Source of the DNA: Oscillatoriales cyanobacterium Centralia_MAG_596
GTDB lineage: Bacteria > Cyanobacteriota > Cyanobacteriia > Leptolyngbyales > Leptolyngbyaceae
Length of the DNA stretch: 43,305 nucleotides
Reading direction: 5' to 3'
Assembly (NCBI GenBank): GCA_021323955.1
Contig: JAJPKC010000082.1
Location: forward strand, 1-43,305
The notes under the pieces are model-generated. The model made no database searches. It was not told where the DNA came from and saw only the letters and a list, made by a program, of their open reading frames with translations. Shown piece after piece: positions 1 to 8,309 of this stretch (position 1 is the first letter of the stretch; each line of letters opens with the position of its first letter). A program made the translations under genes and the position numbers.

Positions 1-116
1 AACGCATCATAAATCACCACATCCGCGCACTCTAGCAGCGTTTTGCCTTTCAGGGTCATTAGCCCCGGATCACCCGGGCCAGCGCCAACTAGATAAACTT
101 TGCCTGAGTGCTGCAT
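1..116 (-). CDS. cobA: Uroporphyrinogen-III C-methyltransferase, N-terminal part (runs off the window)
   Basis: The first 38 codons are visible, starting with ATG at 114-116 and running off the left edge. They read [20 protein letters not shown] and then [18 protein letters not shown]. The [13 protein letters not shown] glycine-rich loop is the hallmark of the SAM-dependent uroporphyrinogen III methyltransferase family. This family makes precorrin-2, the branch point to siroheme and corrinoids. It lies on the same strand as, and downstream of, a sirohydrochlorin chelatase-like gene, which supports a siroheme role. The 187-base gap to that gene is purine-rich with no clear structure. Fusion to a uroporphyrinogen III synthase domain cannot be judged because the 3' part is missing. 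Confidence 0.85.
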   Translation of the reverse strand, partial: MQHSGKVYLVGAGPGDPGLMTLKGKTLLECADVVIYDA

Positions 117-303
117 AGTGAAAGGAAAAGGGGGAGGAGTGAGGAAAACGGAACAAGGAACGGAGAGAACAGGGGGCGCAGCAGGGATGGGCATCGAGGG
201 AACGAAAGCCACCGGCGAGGATTTCGGTCTGGATAGTCAAAGTAGGGGCTGCTGCTTTCTGCTGCTGCTGTTGACTCTCTGGCTTCCCTGGTCGTTCTAC
301 CCC

Positions 304-1167
304 TTAATCCTGCGCCAAATCAACGAGTAGATCTGTTAGCTCTGAACTTGCCGAGAGCGGCGGGGCTAAATGTAGCTGAAGCGTCGGGAACTGTTGCGAA
401 AGTGCAGCGACGGTTTGCGCGATCGCGTCGGTGGTCGCACCTGGAAAGAGAAAATAGGGCAAAATGCCAACGCTGCGAATGCCAAGTGGTATCAACTCTT
501 GCAAGCGTGACTCTAGATTAGGCGGCACAGACCAGTAGGCGGCGATTGCTCCCAACCGTTCTGCCATCGCGTCCATTGGTTGGTTTGCGCCCGGACGACG
601 GCTGCCATGAGACAGCAGAATCCAGGCTTCGACGGGCTGGGCGGCCATACACTCCGTCACCAGTCGGGACAGCTTTGGGTGGGAGCCGATCGCCGGACGG
701 GTTTCGATCGCGACGGTTGATCCAAGCGCTGCCTGGGCGAGGGCAATCTGCTGGGGAATGTCTTCCATCACATGCACACCAGACAGCAAAAACAGCGGCA
801 GCACCACCAGCTTGTGAGCGGCACCCGTCGCCGAAGGTGCCATCTGCCACGATCGGCTAAACTGCTCGATCTGCGTGTGCAGCGGTTGATCCCTACATTC
901 CAGGCATGCAGTACCGACCCATTGCGCGCGCGCCACGGATTGATTCTGGGGCAAGCGATCGACTGACATAGCGGCGGGCGGCTGGACGATCGCGTTCAAG
1001 GGGGACGGAGCCGCGATCGCTTGACTCGCATTGGTACTACCCCAATCCTGCCAGTTAGCATGGCGCATCTTTTGGGCAAAGCGTTCAGCCAGACGATCGA
1101 TTACCGCCTGGGGCCGCGGATCGTGGCTGCCGTGGGAGACTAACAGGTAAGCAGATGGATAGAACAA
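304..1167 (-). CDS. sirB: Sirohydrochlorin chelatase of the CbiX/SirB family
   Basis: A 287-residue protein beginning MFYPSAYLLVSHGSHDPRP. The LLVSHGSHDPRP motif near the N-terminus, with its metal-binding histidine, is repeated in the second half as WILLSHGSRRPGAN. This is the two-lobed layout of long CbiX-type chelatases. The family inserts Fe2+ (siroheme) or Co2+ (corrin) into sirohydrochlorin. Residues ~45-90 form a poorly conserved spacer between the first strand and the first lobe. The next gene on the same strand is cobA, which supplies precorrin-2, so ferrochelation for siroheme is the likelier role. Metal preference is inference; the family call is firm. Confidence 0.85.
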   Translation of the reverse strand: MFYPSAYLLVSHGSHDPRPQAVIDRLAERFAQKMRHANWQDWGSTNASQAIAAPSPLNAIVQPPAAMSVDRLPQNQSVARAQWVGTACLECRDQPLHTQIEQFSRSWQMAPSATGAAHKLVVLPLFLLSGVHVMEDIPQQIALAQAALGSTVAIETRPAIGSHPKLSRLVTECMAAQPVEAWILLSHGSRRPGANQPMDAMAERLGAIAAYWSVPPNLESRLQELIPLGIRSVGILPYFLFPGATTDAIAQTVAALSQQFPTLQLHLAPPLSASSELTDLLVDLAQD

Positions 1168-1516
1168 AATGAAGTAAAACTGCGCCGAAGCTGGGGGACG
1201 TTTTACATTCTATCGTTCCGATCGCTACACCGGTTTTATCGGCATCCATCGGCCTGCGATCGAGCGCCATCGGCCTTCAACTGCGGCACGGAAGACTGAA
1301 GATTAAGTCATATCGTTAACTGTAGCCCTCACAACCCCTGACCCATTCTCCAGGTTTAGGCGCAGGGAAGCTGAAGTTGAGGGCCCGCTCCCCGCATTCG
1401 GCGCGGGCTGAGGTGAGGACGATGAGCGCGCGCGCAAGATCCGATTGGATTTAATCCACGATCCGCAACGACTAAGCTCAAGCTACAAATTTGATGGCAT
1501 TCTCTGCAGGTGGCCG
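1168..1516. other. Intergenic region between sirB and dps
   Basis: A 349-base gap with no convincing ORF. It contains a GC-rich inverted repeat (GCCCGC at 1383-1388, GCGGGC at 1403-1408) that could form a short hairpin upstream of sirB. I looked for a cobalamin riboswitch upstream of sirB and did not find the conserved B12-box or GCCACTG core on either strand. Otherwise nothing is recognisable. Confidence 0.4.
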
Positions 1517-2071
1517 TCAATTGTTAGTGCCTTGAACATACGCCAGCGTGAGACTGTCGTGAGCTAAAAAGTGCGCGAGGTGGAATGCTCGGTCTTCAGT
1601 TTCTAGCAGCATCTGTTCATACAGGTAGCGTGTGGCCCGATCGCCCAAACTTTCGGCCTGTCCTGCCTGACGACGCAGCAAGGTGATGATTGCCTGCTCA
1701 GCCGCCAGATCGTGCTCTACCAACTGGCGTGCCGAAAATACTCCATCCGGTTCGGGGGGAAAAACAGTTAATTCAGCCAGCTTTGTGAAACTAGCGACGG
1801 GCGTCCCACCCAGACCGTTGAGGCGCTCACCAATTTTATGTACATACTCTTGCACCTGTTCGTAACTGTCTGAAAAGAATTCATGCAGGGAGTAAAATTC
1901 CGCACCTTCTACCACGAAATGATGCTTTTGGTATTGCAAATACAATGCTTGAAAACTGGCCAAAGCAATATTAAATCCCTCAACAATTGGCGTCGTGACG
2001 GAGTGATCCAACAGGATTGGATTGTCATAAACCTGATCAAACGATTTCAGCATGCCCTGAGTTTCAGCCAT
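1517..2071 (-). CDS. dps: Dps-family miniferritin with a histidine-type ferroxidase centre
   Basis: A 184-residue DNA-binding/starvation ferritin. The start is ATG at 2069-2071 because a strong AAGGAG lies 7 bases upstream; a longer in-frame start at 2113 has no such site. Dps proteins form 12-mers that oxidise Fe2+ at dimer-interface sites and store the mineral, limiting Fenton damage. The signature [17 protein letters not shown] holds the two ferroxidase histidines. In E. coli Dps, an Asp then lies 15 residues after the LHE histidine and a Glu 19 residues after. Here the first position is His (in [10 protein letters not shown]) and the Glu is kept. That pattern matches the cyanobacterial His-type centre reported for Thermosynechococcus DpsA. 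A Fur-box-like sequence lies upstream. Confidence 0.9.
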   Translation of the reverse strand: MAETQGMLKSFDQVYDNPILLDHSVTTPIVEGFNIALASFQALYLQYQKHHFVVEGAEFYSLHEFFSDSYEQVQEYVHKIGERLNGLGGTPVASFTKLAELTVFPPEPDGVFSARQLVEHDLAAEQAIITLLRRQAGQAESLGDRATRYLYEQMLLETEDRAFHLAHFLAHDSLTLAYVQGTNN

Positions 2072-2158
2072 TGTATTCTCCTTGCTCAACGTGGCACTTT
2101 GCTTGTACCTCAATTTAACACGGTCATTTTTATAGTCAAATTACAAAAACAACCGTGC

Positions 2159-2173
2159 CGAGAATGATTCGCA
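2159..2173. promoter_or_regulatory. Candidate Fur-type iron box upstream of dps
   Basis: The sequence CGAGAATGATTCGCA matches the 7-1-7 Fur consensus (TGATAAT-N-ATTATCA) at 10 of 14 specified positions. It lies about 90 bases upstream of the dps start codon, in a plausible place to control an iron-storage gene. Family knowledge links Fur with Dps in several cyanobacteria; binding here is inference. Confidence 0.35.
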
Positions 2174-2558
2174 ATATAAATCTTGAATCTGTAATAAATT
2201 GAGTGATTAAATGATAGCTTTGGTCAGCAAGCTCAGGACAGGGGCGATCGCTGGATTGCCGATTCTGGTTGGGTTTGCTGGCTTGTCGCTATCCTGAATA
2301 TGGCTGCGACCATAACTTAATTAATTAACTGTACGCGACGACACTATACAGAAATTTGCAATCAGTAAACGTGAAATTCGACACTGATCGCTAGTCTGAT
2401 ACGGCCCGTGAGCCCGTGAGCGCTTCACCGAGACACGGTGCTTTAAACGTACTGAAACTAAATTCCGCCAGTTTTCGCTCTGACGGCTGAACACGGTTAA
2501 TACCGATGGCAATTGCGGTGGTTATATTGGTGTCAAAACGAGACGGTTTTGCCAGCAG
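2174..2558. other. Gene-poor stretch upstream of dps
   Basis: Between the Fur-like box and the small gene ending at 2559 I see only the 28-codon candidate ORF at 2211-2297. The rest is AT-richer than its surroundings (TTAATTAATTAA around 2318-2330). The 63-codon minus-strand frame at 2321-2512 has no protein-like composition. No RNA gene was recognised. Confidence 0.4.
2211..2297 (+). CDS. Candidate 28-residue hydrophobic small protein
   Basis: ATG at 2211 opens a 28-codon frame, MIALVSKLRTGAIAGLPILV followed by GFAGLSLS. It has a basic N-terminus and one continuous hydrophobic stretch long enough to span a membrane. A weak GAGTG lies 8 bases upstream. It does not match a small photosystem or cytochrome subunit I recognise. 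It sits alone in the dps upstream region and contains a HIP1 octamer. Composition is the only support, so it may be chance. Confidence 0.25.
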   Translation: MIALVSKLRTGAIAGLPILVGFAGLSLS

Positions 2559-2891
2559 TTAAGTATCACTACGGTCAGCCAGCGCGGTTTTTAGTGCTTT
2601 CACCCGTGTCTTAAACTCTGCTTCCGAAATGCGCTGAACGTTCTGGCCCGGTTCAAAACAGTAGGCAAGATATTGCAAATCGCGTTCGAGCCTGCCAGTG
2701 TCGAGGTTGGCAATCAGTAGATCGAGGCTACCGTTGGCCGTGGCGGTGACCTTGACGGGGCGATCGTTGATGATGAAGTACCAGGGAAATCCCGAATCTT
2801 GGCTCATACCTTGTGCAAGTCCCTTATACGCCACTGCTCGACCTCTATTTTGCACCAGGTCAGACAGCAATTCCAGTGGAGGGCTGCGCAT
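2559..2891 (-). CDS. Conserved-looking hypothetical protein, 110 aa
   Basis: A soluble protein of 110 residues, beginning MRSPPLELLSDLVQNRGRAV. The middle (PWYFIINDRPVKVTATANGS) looks like alternating beta strands, followed by a charged helical C-terminus (RISEAEFKTRVKALKTALAD). The composition is protein-like. An AAGGA lies almost on the start codon, so the true start could be slightly elsewhere. I do not recognise the family. It is a single gene with wide gaps on both sides, so context gives no function. Confidence 0.55.
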   Translation of the reverse strand: MRSPPLELLSDLVQNRGRAVAYKGLAQGMSQDSGFPWYFIINDRPVKVTATANGSLDLLIANLDTGRLERDLQYLAYCFEPGQNVQRISEAEFKTRVKALKTALADRSDT

Positions 2892-3367
2892 CCTTGCAGC
2901 AGGGCTTTAACCTCTAGCAATGGGGTGTTGGAGTGACGGGTTTGTGTGATTCAAGACAGCATTCAGACTCCTGATTCGCTAAACTATCCTCGAAAAATGA
3001 AGGACAGCGGCATACTGGGATTGGTAGCTCATTCTAGTTACCATTCTTAATGTCGGAGCCTTGCAGCGCTACGGTGAACGGATCGGAGCGACACGCACGT
3101 CGGCGCACGTCGGCATTCGTTTGGTCTCCTTCTGGGAGGAACGGTGTTGGCTAACGATCGGCAAAGCGCTGCTCCATCATTGACTCCACGTTTGGCTGAA
3201 TGAACATTCTGTCAAGCGGCGGCATCGGGTTTCGCATGGTGGGCCTGGATCGGCCAGCGCCGGTGGGTAAGGGGTAGGATCGTCAGCTTCTTAGAATGGT
3301 TGTCAGTCACCACCGTTGTGGCATCACCTGGATCGAAACGCAGGAATTGGTTGGGCACTATTAAGCA
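2892..3367. other. Intergenic region with no recognised gene
   Basis: A 476-base gap. It contains a short imperfect direct repeat (GCACGTCGGC twice, about 3101-3115) and no ORF with convincing composition. Both flanking genes point away from it, so it should hold their divergent promoters, but no clear -35/-10 pair stands out. Confidence 0.4.
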
Positions 3368-3586
3368 ATGAAGATGCCGGATCTGAGAAAAAAGCTGTTT
3401 GTCATTGCCGCAGGGCTGGGATTGCTGGCGGCGGGATCAGCCGTCGGCTACTGGCAGTACCGCCAACATGAATGGTGTGTTCAATTCACCTCTAGCGGCG
3501 GTCAGGAAGTGACCTATAGCCGGGGCTGTCTCAATCGACAGCGGTATAAGAAGTGGACATTGACAGCGCTGCGGACTGAGAGCTAG
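3368..3586 (+). CDS. Small membrane-anchored hypothetical protein, 72 aa
   Basis: It opens MKMPDLRKKLFVIAAGLGLL, a basic N-terminus followed by one hydrophobic helix (about residues 10-29). A short polar tail follows, with two cysteines about 18 residues apart (EWCVQF and RGCLNR). This suggests a single-pass protein with an extracytoplasmic tail, perhaps disulfide-bonded. I do not recognise the family. It converges with alanine dehydrogenase, with a perfect palindrome between the two genes. Confidence 0.45.
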   Translation: MKMPDLRKKLFVIAAGLGLLAAGSAVGYWQYRQHEWCVQFTSSGGQEVTYSRGCLNRQRYKKWTLTALRTES

Positions 3587-3629
3587 ACAATGGGCCTAGC
3601 TTGATCCCACCATGACCACTGCTCCAGCA

Positions 3630-3645
3630 AACGCCGATCGGCGTT
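3630..3645. repeat. Perfect 16-bp palindrome between convergent genes
   Basis: AACGCCGATCGGCGTT is perfectly self-complementary and built around a CGATCG core related to HIP1. It lies between the 3' ends of the 72-residue gene and alanine dehydrogenase. It could form a hairpin in either transcript, but no T-run follows on either strand, so I do not call a terminator. Confidence 0.45.
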
Positions 3646-3665
3646 CAGCCGTTTCATCCCCGCCA

Positions 3666-4754
3666 TTAATTCACCAGATCGGGAAAGACTTCCTGTACAA
3701 CCGGGTGGATCAAGTGGTTGTTTTGGATATTCAAACCGCGTGCCAGAGCTGCATCGCGATCGAGCGCTGCGAGTCCATAGTCGGCCAGTTTTAGCACGTA
3801 GGGAAATGTGCTGTTGTTCAAAGCTTGCGTTGCAGTCCAGGGAACAGCGCCGGGCATGTTGGGAACGCCATAATGGACAACTCCCGCTTCAATGTAAGTT
3901 GGGTGTGAATGAGAGGTTGGCCGGACGGTTTCAATACAGCCTCCCTGATCGACTGCTACATCAACGATGACGGCACCAGGGCGCATTTGCTCAACCAGCG
4001 GGCGCTTTACGAGTACAGGTGCTTTCTGTGCCGGTACAAGAACGGCCCCAATCAGCAAGTCAGCCTCAGGCACTACCGTCTCGACTTGACTGGTACTGCT
4101 GTATAACAGCTCTACCCGTGAGCCAAACAGCGTTTCCAGGTAAGACAGGCGATCGACATTGACATCGAGAATCTGCACCTGGGCACCCATCCCGACGGCA
4201 ATTCTGGCCGCTTCCGTGCCGACCACGCCGCCGCCCAAAATCACCACTTTGCCCGCTCGGACACCGGGAACACCGCTTAAGAGGACACCCCGTCCCCCCT
4301 GTTGGCGTTCCAGAAAATGTGCCCCAAACTGCACCGACAGTCGCCCTGCAATAATGCTCATAGGAGCCAGCAGCGGCAGTCGTTGATTGGGTAGTTCAAC
4401 CGTCTCGTAGGCGATCGCGGTTGTGCCAGCATCCAGCAAATGCTCTGTCAGGCTGCGGCTGGCGGCGAGATGAAGATAGGTAAAAAGGATTTGTCCTTTC
4501 TGCAAGTAGGCATATTCGGCAGGCAGCGGTTCTTTTACCTTGATCACCAGGTCGCGGTTCCAGGCGTCGATCGCGCGGGATACCGTCTGTGCCCCTGCTT
4601 GCTGATAGTCTGTGTCGGAAAATCCTGATCCCCCGCCTGCGTTAGCTTCCACAAACACCTGGTGACCGCGATCCACCAGGCCTCGTACGCTATTGGGGCT
4701 TAACCCCACCCGGTATTCCTGATCTTTCGTTTCTTTGGGAACGCCGATTTCCAT
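3666..4754 (-). CDS. ald: Alanine dehydrogenase
   Basis: A 362-residue NAD-dependent alanine dehydrogenase, interconverting L-alanine with pyruvate and ammonia in the cytoplasm. The N-terminus MEIGVPKETKDQEYRVGLSP is the family signature for pyruvate binding. The catalytic Lys in DLVIKVKEP and His in FTYLHLA are present. The nucleotide-binding loop is VVILGGGVVGTEAA. The C-terminal motif GVPNMPGAVPWTAT is intact, and length is normal for the family. A small hypothetical gene ends 27 bases upstream on the same strand, suggesting co-transcription. The role is alanine catabolism or assimilation, tying carbon and nitrogen status. Confidence 0.97.
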   Translation of the reverse strand: MEIGVPKETKDQEYRVGLSPNSVRGLVDRGHQVFVEANAGGGSGFSDTDYQQAGAQTVSRAIDAWNRDLVIKVKEPLPAEYAYLQKGQILFTYLHLAASRSLTEHLLDAGTTAIAYETVELPNQRLPLLAPMSIIAGRLSVQFGAHFLERQQGGRGVLLSGVPGVRAGKVVILGGGVVGTEAARIAVGMGAQVQILDVNVDRLSYLETLFGSRVELLYSSTSQVETVVPEADLLIGAVLVPAQKAPVLVKRPLVEQMRPGAVIVDVAVDQGGCIETVRPTSHSHPTYIEAGVVHYGVPNMPGAVPWTATQALNNSTFPYVLKLADYGLAALDRDAALARGLNIQNNHLIHPVVQEVFPDLVN

Positions 4755-4781
4755 CTGTGCCTCGTCTAGTTGCCTATATCT

Positions 4782-5060
4782 CTAGCTTAAGCCGGTCGGC
4801 TGAAAGCTGCTGTAGCAGTCGTCGTCCAGGAATAAATAATCGGGACAGATCGGATCCACAACGCCGCTGGGTTCACTCGTGCGTTGCCAACCGTAGTTAG
4901 TCGCGACTCCAGGATGAACCATTTCGAGCTGATTGAGCATTTCGCAAAGCAGTGCGGCGATCGCGACCGCCCCAGCCGATTCGTCCTCCAGGCGGGAATG
5001 TTGGAGGTAGGTTAACAAGGTCATCGCACCGTTTAACGTTAATTGTTCGAGTGCAAGCAT
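4782..5060 (-). CDS. Hypothetical acidic protein upstream of ald, 92 aa
   Basis: It starts MLALEQLTLNGAMTLLTYLQ; an in-frame ATG four codons upstream (5072) is also possible. The first half is helical and leucine-rich. The C-terminal part is acidic and aromatic (DPICPDYLFLDDDCYSSF). I do not recognise the family. It ends 27 bases before alanine dehydrogenase on the same strand, so the two are probably co-transcribed. A competing minus-strand frame (4897-5178) has poor composition and was rejected in favour of this one. Confidence 0.5.
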   Translation of the reverse strand: MLALEQLTLNGAMTLLTYLQHSRLEDESAGAVAIAALLCEMLNQLEMVHPGVATNYGWQRTSEPSGVVDPICPDYLFLDDDCYSSFQPTGLS

Positions 5061-5177
5061 GATTATCACCACTTAAAGAACCCGCGCGCTGATTGGATAA
5101 CGCGCTTAACAAGAAATTCTCCACATCAATGGGCAATTCCCCATAGTTCTGCGAAGATTCCCCGGACGGGTACTCCA

Positions 5178-5390
5178 TTAGCCGCCACCCACAATGGTGA
5201 CAATTTCCAGGCGATCGTTCGGCTGCATTTCAGTTTGCTCCCAGAATTGACGGTGCAAAATTTCGCCGTTATATTCCACTGCAACCAAACGCGGATTTAA
5301 GCCGAGCTGCGTCAAAAACGTGGGAAGAGAGGTATGGGCGTTGCAAGTACGCGGCTCACCGTTGACCTGAAGTGTAATCTGAGGAGACAT
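5178..5390 (-). CDS. thiS: Sulfur carrier protein ThiS
   Basis: A 70-residue ubiquitin-like protein beginning MSPQITLQVNGEPRTCNAHT and ending TIVGGG. The C-terminal Gly-Gly is adenylated and thiocarboxylated to donate sulfur for the thiazole ring of thiamin. The start is ATG at 5388-5390 because it gives the normal ThiS length; the reading frame extends 32 codons further upstream without family similarity. No thiamin-pyrophosphate riboswitch was seen upstream. ThiE, ThiG and ThiF are not in the window. Confidence 0.92.
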   Translation of the reverse strand: MSPQITLQVNGEPRTCNAHTSLPTFLTQLGLNPRLVAVEYNGEILHRQFWEQTEMQPNDRLEIVTIVGGG

Positions 5391-5555
5391 GAGTGTCGAT
5401 GAAAAGGTTTCTAACGATGTAATGTTGCCATCGCAACAACCCGTTGAGTGTACTTTGAGTGTATCTTCCTCACGGTGAGGCAACAAAGTTTACGTGCCAA
5501 CTGACTGTGTCTACGCTCTGATGCACAATCGACCCAGCCCTCTGCCGCAACAGAT

Positions 5556-5609
5556 CTCTGCCCTTTCCCGACTCCCCACATCCCACTCCCCACTCCCCAC
5601 GTCCTTCCC
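5556..5609. repeat. Short tandem heptamer tract (STRR-like)
   Basis: A run of near-repeats of CACTCCC/CCCCACT immediately precedes the acetyltransferase start codon. Such short tandemly repeated repetitive sequences are a known feature of many filamentous cyanobacteria. The tract occupies the expected ribosome-binding and promoter-proximal region of the downstream gene. Confidence 0.6.
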
Positions 5610-6872
5610 ATGCCCCCTTTACCAGAATTTACCCTGCGTCCTGCTGAGGAGGGCGACTTGCCGCAAATCGTCAATCTCGATCGCCTATCCTTTGCACCCC
5701 TGAGCACCAACGCTGAGATTGAGCGTGAGTGGTACGGGCGGGGATTAGATTTGCCCAATCGATCGCTCTTTGTTGCCATCCATAACGCGACCGGGCTTGC
5801 CGTCAGCAGCTATGCACAGCTCAGTTTGAACCTGTGCTTTGAAGGCAAGATCATGCCAGCGATGGGGCTTTCGGCTGTAGCAGTTGCGCCTCACGCTCGC
5901 GGACAAAAGCTGGCGCGGTTAATGGTCGAACATGCGCTGAAAGACAGTCAGGCACAACAGCTTCCGCTCACGATGCTGTATCCTTTTCAGCACGGATTTT
6001 ACCGCAAGCTGGGTTGGGCCTGGGTGGGACGATCGCACCAGTATCGCGTTGCCGCACGCCACTTACCCCGATATGCCGAGCGATTGCACATCGTTCCCTA
6101 CGATCCGTTTCAGCATGAGCCGATGCTAGAGGCGATTTACCAGAGAGAAGCGCTGAAGCATAACGGTTGGCTGAAACGGTGGGACTGGCAGTGGCAGTCT
6201 CGCGTTAAGCCGGTCACGGGGCGCGAAGTTTACTGCTATACAGACGCGGGAGAAGTAAAGGGGCATGTGATTGTGCAATTTGCCCGACTGGAGCCACCAC
6301 AGAATGTGCTGGCCGCGATCGTGCAGGAATGGGTCGCGCCTACGCCTGCTGTTTATCGAGGCATTCTGGGCTTTTTGGCCTCGTTGCGCGATCAGGTTTC
6401 GACGATCGTCTGGAATACCCATACCGATGATCCGTTTCCCCACCTGTTGCAAGAGCAGCAGCGCGATCCCAGTCTTACCATCATCCCTTCTGAGTTCGGC
6501 TGGTCAAAGCATTTGGGGACAATCAATGCGGGCTTTATGTGGCGCTTGGTGGATGTAGAAGCCGCGTTTCGCCTCCGCCCGATCGCCGTACAGCCGTCCT
6601 TTGCACTCACCTTTCAAATCACCGATCCGGTGTTGGGCGATCGCACGATCACGACCGAATTTATTGACGGGATTATGCAACCGACAGCCCAAGCCGCTTC
6701 AACTGTCATCAGCATCTCGATTGAGCATTTGACTGAGTTGTTTGCTGGCTTCCGTCGATCGCGCGATCTGGCCTGGATTGGTGCGATCACCGTTGAAGGC
6801 GATGCCGAGCTACTGTCGGCCCTCGATCGTGCCTGGGCAATCTCTCCCCCGTTTTGCTGGGACTTCTTCTAA
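5610..6872 (+). CDS. GNAT-family acetyltransferase, Eis-like
   Basis: A 420-residue protein with the domain order of the Eis family. An N-terminal GNAT fold contains the acetyl-CoA loop (LSAVAVAPHARGQKLARLMV, about residues 85-105). A second degenerate GNAT fold follows, then a C-terminal sterol-carrier-like domain. The chain ends in Phe (CWDFF). Eis enzymes use the C-terminal carboxylate as general base and acetylate amines, including aminoglycosides and protein lysines. A Tyr (FYRKLGW) sits in the usual proton-donor region. The substrate in cyanobacteria is unknown. It is a lone gene preceded by a tandem heptamer tract and without a visible Shine-Dalgarno. Confidence 0.85.
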   Translation: MPPLPEFTLRPAEEGDLPQIVNLDRLSFAPLSTNAEIEREWYGRGLDLPNRSLFVAIHNATGLAVSSYAQLSLNLCFEGKIMPAMGLSAVAVAPHARGQKLARLMVEHALKDSQAQQLPLTMLYPFQHGFYRKLGWAWVGRSHQYRVAARHLPRYAERLHIVPYDPFQHEPMLEAIYQREALKHNGWLKRWDWQWQSRVKPVTGREVYCYTDAGEVKGHVIVQFARLEPPQNVLAAIVQEWVAPTPAVYRGILGFLASLRDQVSTIVWNTHTDDPFPHLLQEQQRDPSLTIIPSEFGWSKHLGTINAGFMWRLVDVEAAFRLRPIAVQPSFALTFQITDPVLGDRTITTEFIDGIMQPTAQAASTVISISIEHLTELFAGFRRSRDLAWIGAITVEGDAELLSALDRAWAISPPFCWDFF

Positions 6873-7092
6873 CGCGTGGCCGCAGCCGTCCTTAGGGGCA
6901 ATGACATCAACGCCGTGGATCGGCAATTCCCATTGACGGCCTGCTCTGACTGGTCGCGCTGGTCTGCCTGACTGTAAATTCTGGATGCTGTTCTGACCCA
7001 TAAGCCATCGCGATCAGCGGGTTAAATCGCGCTTTGTGACGCGTACCGCTTGCAATTGCCTATGATGAGAGTGAAGGCATTCGTTTGGTTTC

Positions 7093-8148
7093 ATGCAATT
7101 TATTGATCAGGCAGACGTTCAGGTACAGGCGGGCAACGGCGGCGATGGACTGGTTGCCTTTCGGCGCGAGAAATACGTCCCGGCGGGCGGGCCATCGGGA
7201 GGCAATGGTGGACGGGGTGGATCGGTGATCCTGCGTGCGGTCGAAAACCTGCAAACGCTGCTGGATTTTCGCTACAACCATTTATTCAAAGCGGAGGATG
7301 GACAACGCGGTGGCCCCAATAACCGCACAGGTGCATCAGGGCGCGATCGCATCATCGATGTTCCCTGTGGCACGGTGGTCTACGATGCCGAAACGGACGA
7401 GCTGTTGTTTGATTTGCTCACCCCCAATCAGACCGTTTGTGTCGCGGCAGGAGGCAAGGGTGGTCTGGGCAACCAGCACTTTCTCAGCAATCGCAATCGT
7501 GCCCCTGAACGTGCGCTGCCCGGACTACCCGGCGAAGGCCGCTTTCTTCGACTGGAGCTGAAACTGCTGGCAGAAGTGGGCATCATTGGACTGCCCAATG
7601 CGGGAAAGTCTACCCTGATTGCCGCCCTGTCCTCGGCGCGTCCTAAAATCGCCGATTATCCATTTACCACGCTGGTACCCAACCTGGGAGTGGTGCGGAA
7701 GCCCACAGGCGATGGAACGGTATTTGCCGATATCCCAGGGTTGATTGAAGGTGCACACATGGGGACTGGCCTGGGACATGACTTTCTGCGCCATGTGGAA
7801 CGGACGCGTTTACTGCTCCATCTGGTTGATGTCACCAGTCCCGATCCGATCGCTGATTACCATACCATTCAGCAGGAACTCGAAGCATACGGTCGTGGTC
7901 TGCCCGAACGGCCACAGATCCTGGCGCTCAGTAAGCTGGATGCGGTGAGTCAAGACACAACAGCCGTCAACCAACTAGCGGCCCAACTGCATGAACTGAG
8001 CCATGCTCCTGTGTTCCAGATTTCTGCCGTCGCTCAGATTGGGCTAGAGCCGTTACTGAATGAGGTCTGGCAATCTCTAGAGACAATGCAGGCCGAAGCC
8101 GCCTTGGCCGCCAGCGCGATCGAATCGATCAGCCTGCCGATTGGCTAG
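7093..8148 (+). CDS. obg: GTPase Obg/CgtA
   Basis: A 351-residue Obg GTPase, acting in 50S ribosome maturation and stress signalling. The glycine-rich Obg domain ([20 protein letters not shown] region) occupies residues 1-158. The G domain follows, with G1 GLPNAGKST, switch/G3 [20 protein letters not shown] and G4 LSKLD. There is no C-terminal OCT domain, which is usual for the shorter cyanobacterial form. The gene stands alone and converges with coaBC 160 bases downstream. That gap contains AACGGTCT twice but no obvious terminator. Confidence 0.97.
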   Translation: MQFIDQADVQVQAGNGGDGLVAFRREKYVPAGGPSGGNGGRGGSVILRAVENLQTLLDFRYNHLFKAEDGQRGGPNNRTGASGRDRIIDVPCGTVVYDAETDELLFDLLTPNQTVCVAAGGKGGLGNQHFLSNRNRAPERALPGLPGEGRFLRLELKLLAEVGIIGLPNAGKSTLIAALSSARPKIADYPFTTLVPNLGVVRKPTGDGTVFADIPGLIEGAHMGTGLGHDFLRHVERTRLLLHLVDVTSPDPIADYHTIQQELEAYGRGLPERPQILALSKLDAVSQDTTAVNQLAAQLHELSHAPVFQISAVAQIGLEPLLNEVWQSLETMQAEAALAASAIESISLPIG

Positions 8149-8309
8149 AACGGTCTGGATAGCGGGCTAATATAACGCTCAACGGTCTAACGTTCCGTTC
8201 TCAGTGCCGATTCGCCGCTAAATCCGCTGGGTCTTGCCCAATTGTCCGGAGATGGTTGCCATATTCGCGCGACCTGAACCAGACGGCCTCCTTCCCGGCG
8301 CGAATGTCC

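Noticed and set aside
1168-1516. Possible cobalamin riboswitch upstream of sirB
   Set aside because: Neither the B12 box nor the conserved core motifs were found on either strand.
2321-2512. 63-codon minus-strand ORF
   Set aside because: Arg/Ser-rich with no regular secondary-structure pattern and no start signal.
4897-5178. 93-codon minus-strand ORF upstream of ald
   Set aside because: Composition is not protein-like and it overlaps the better 92-residue frame.
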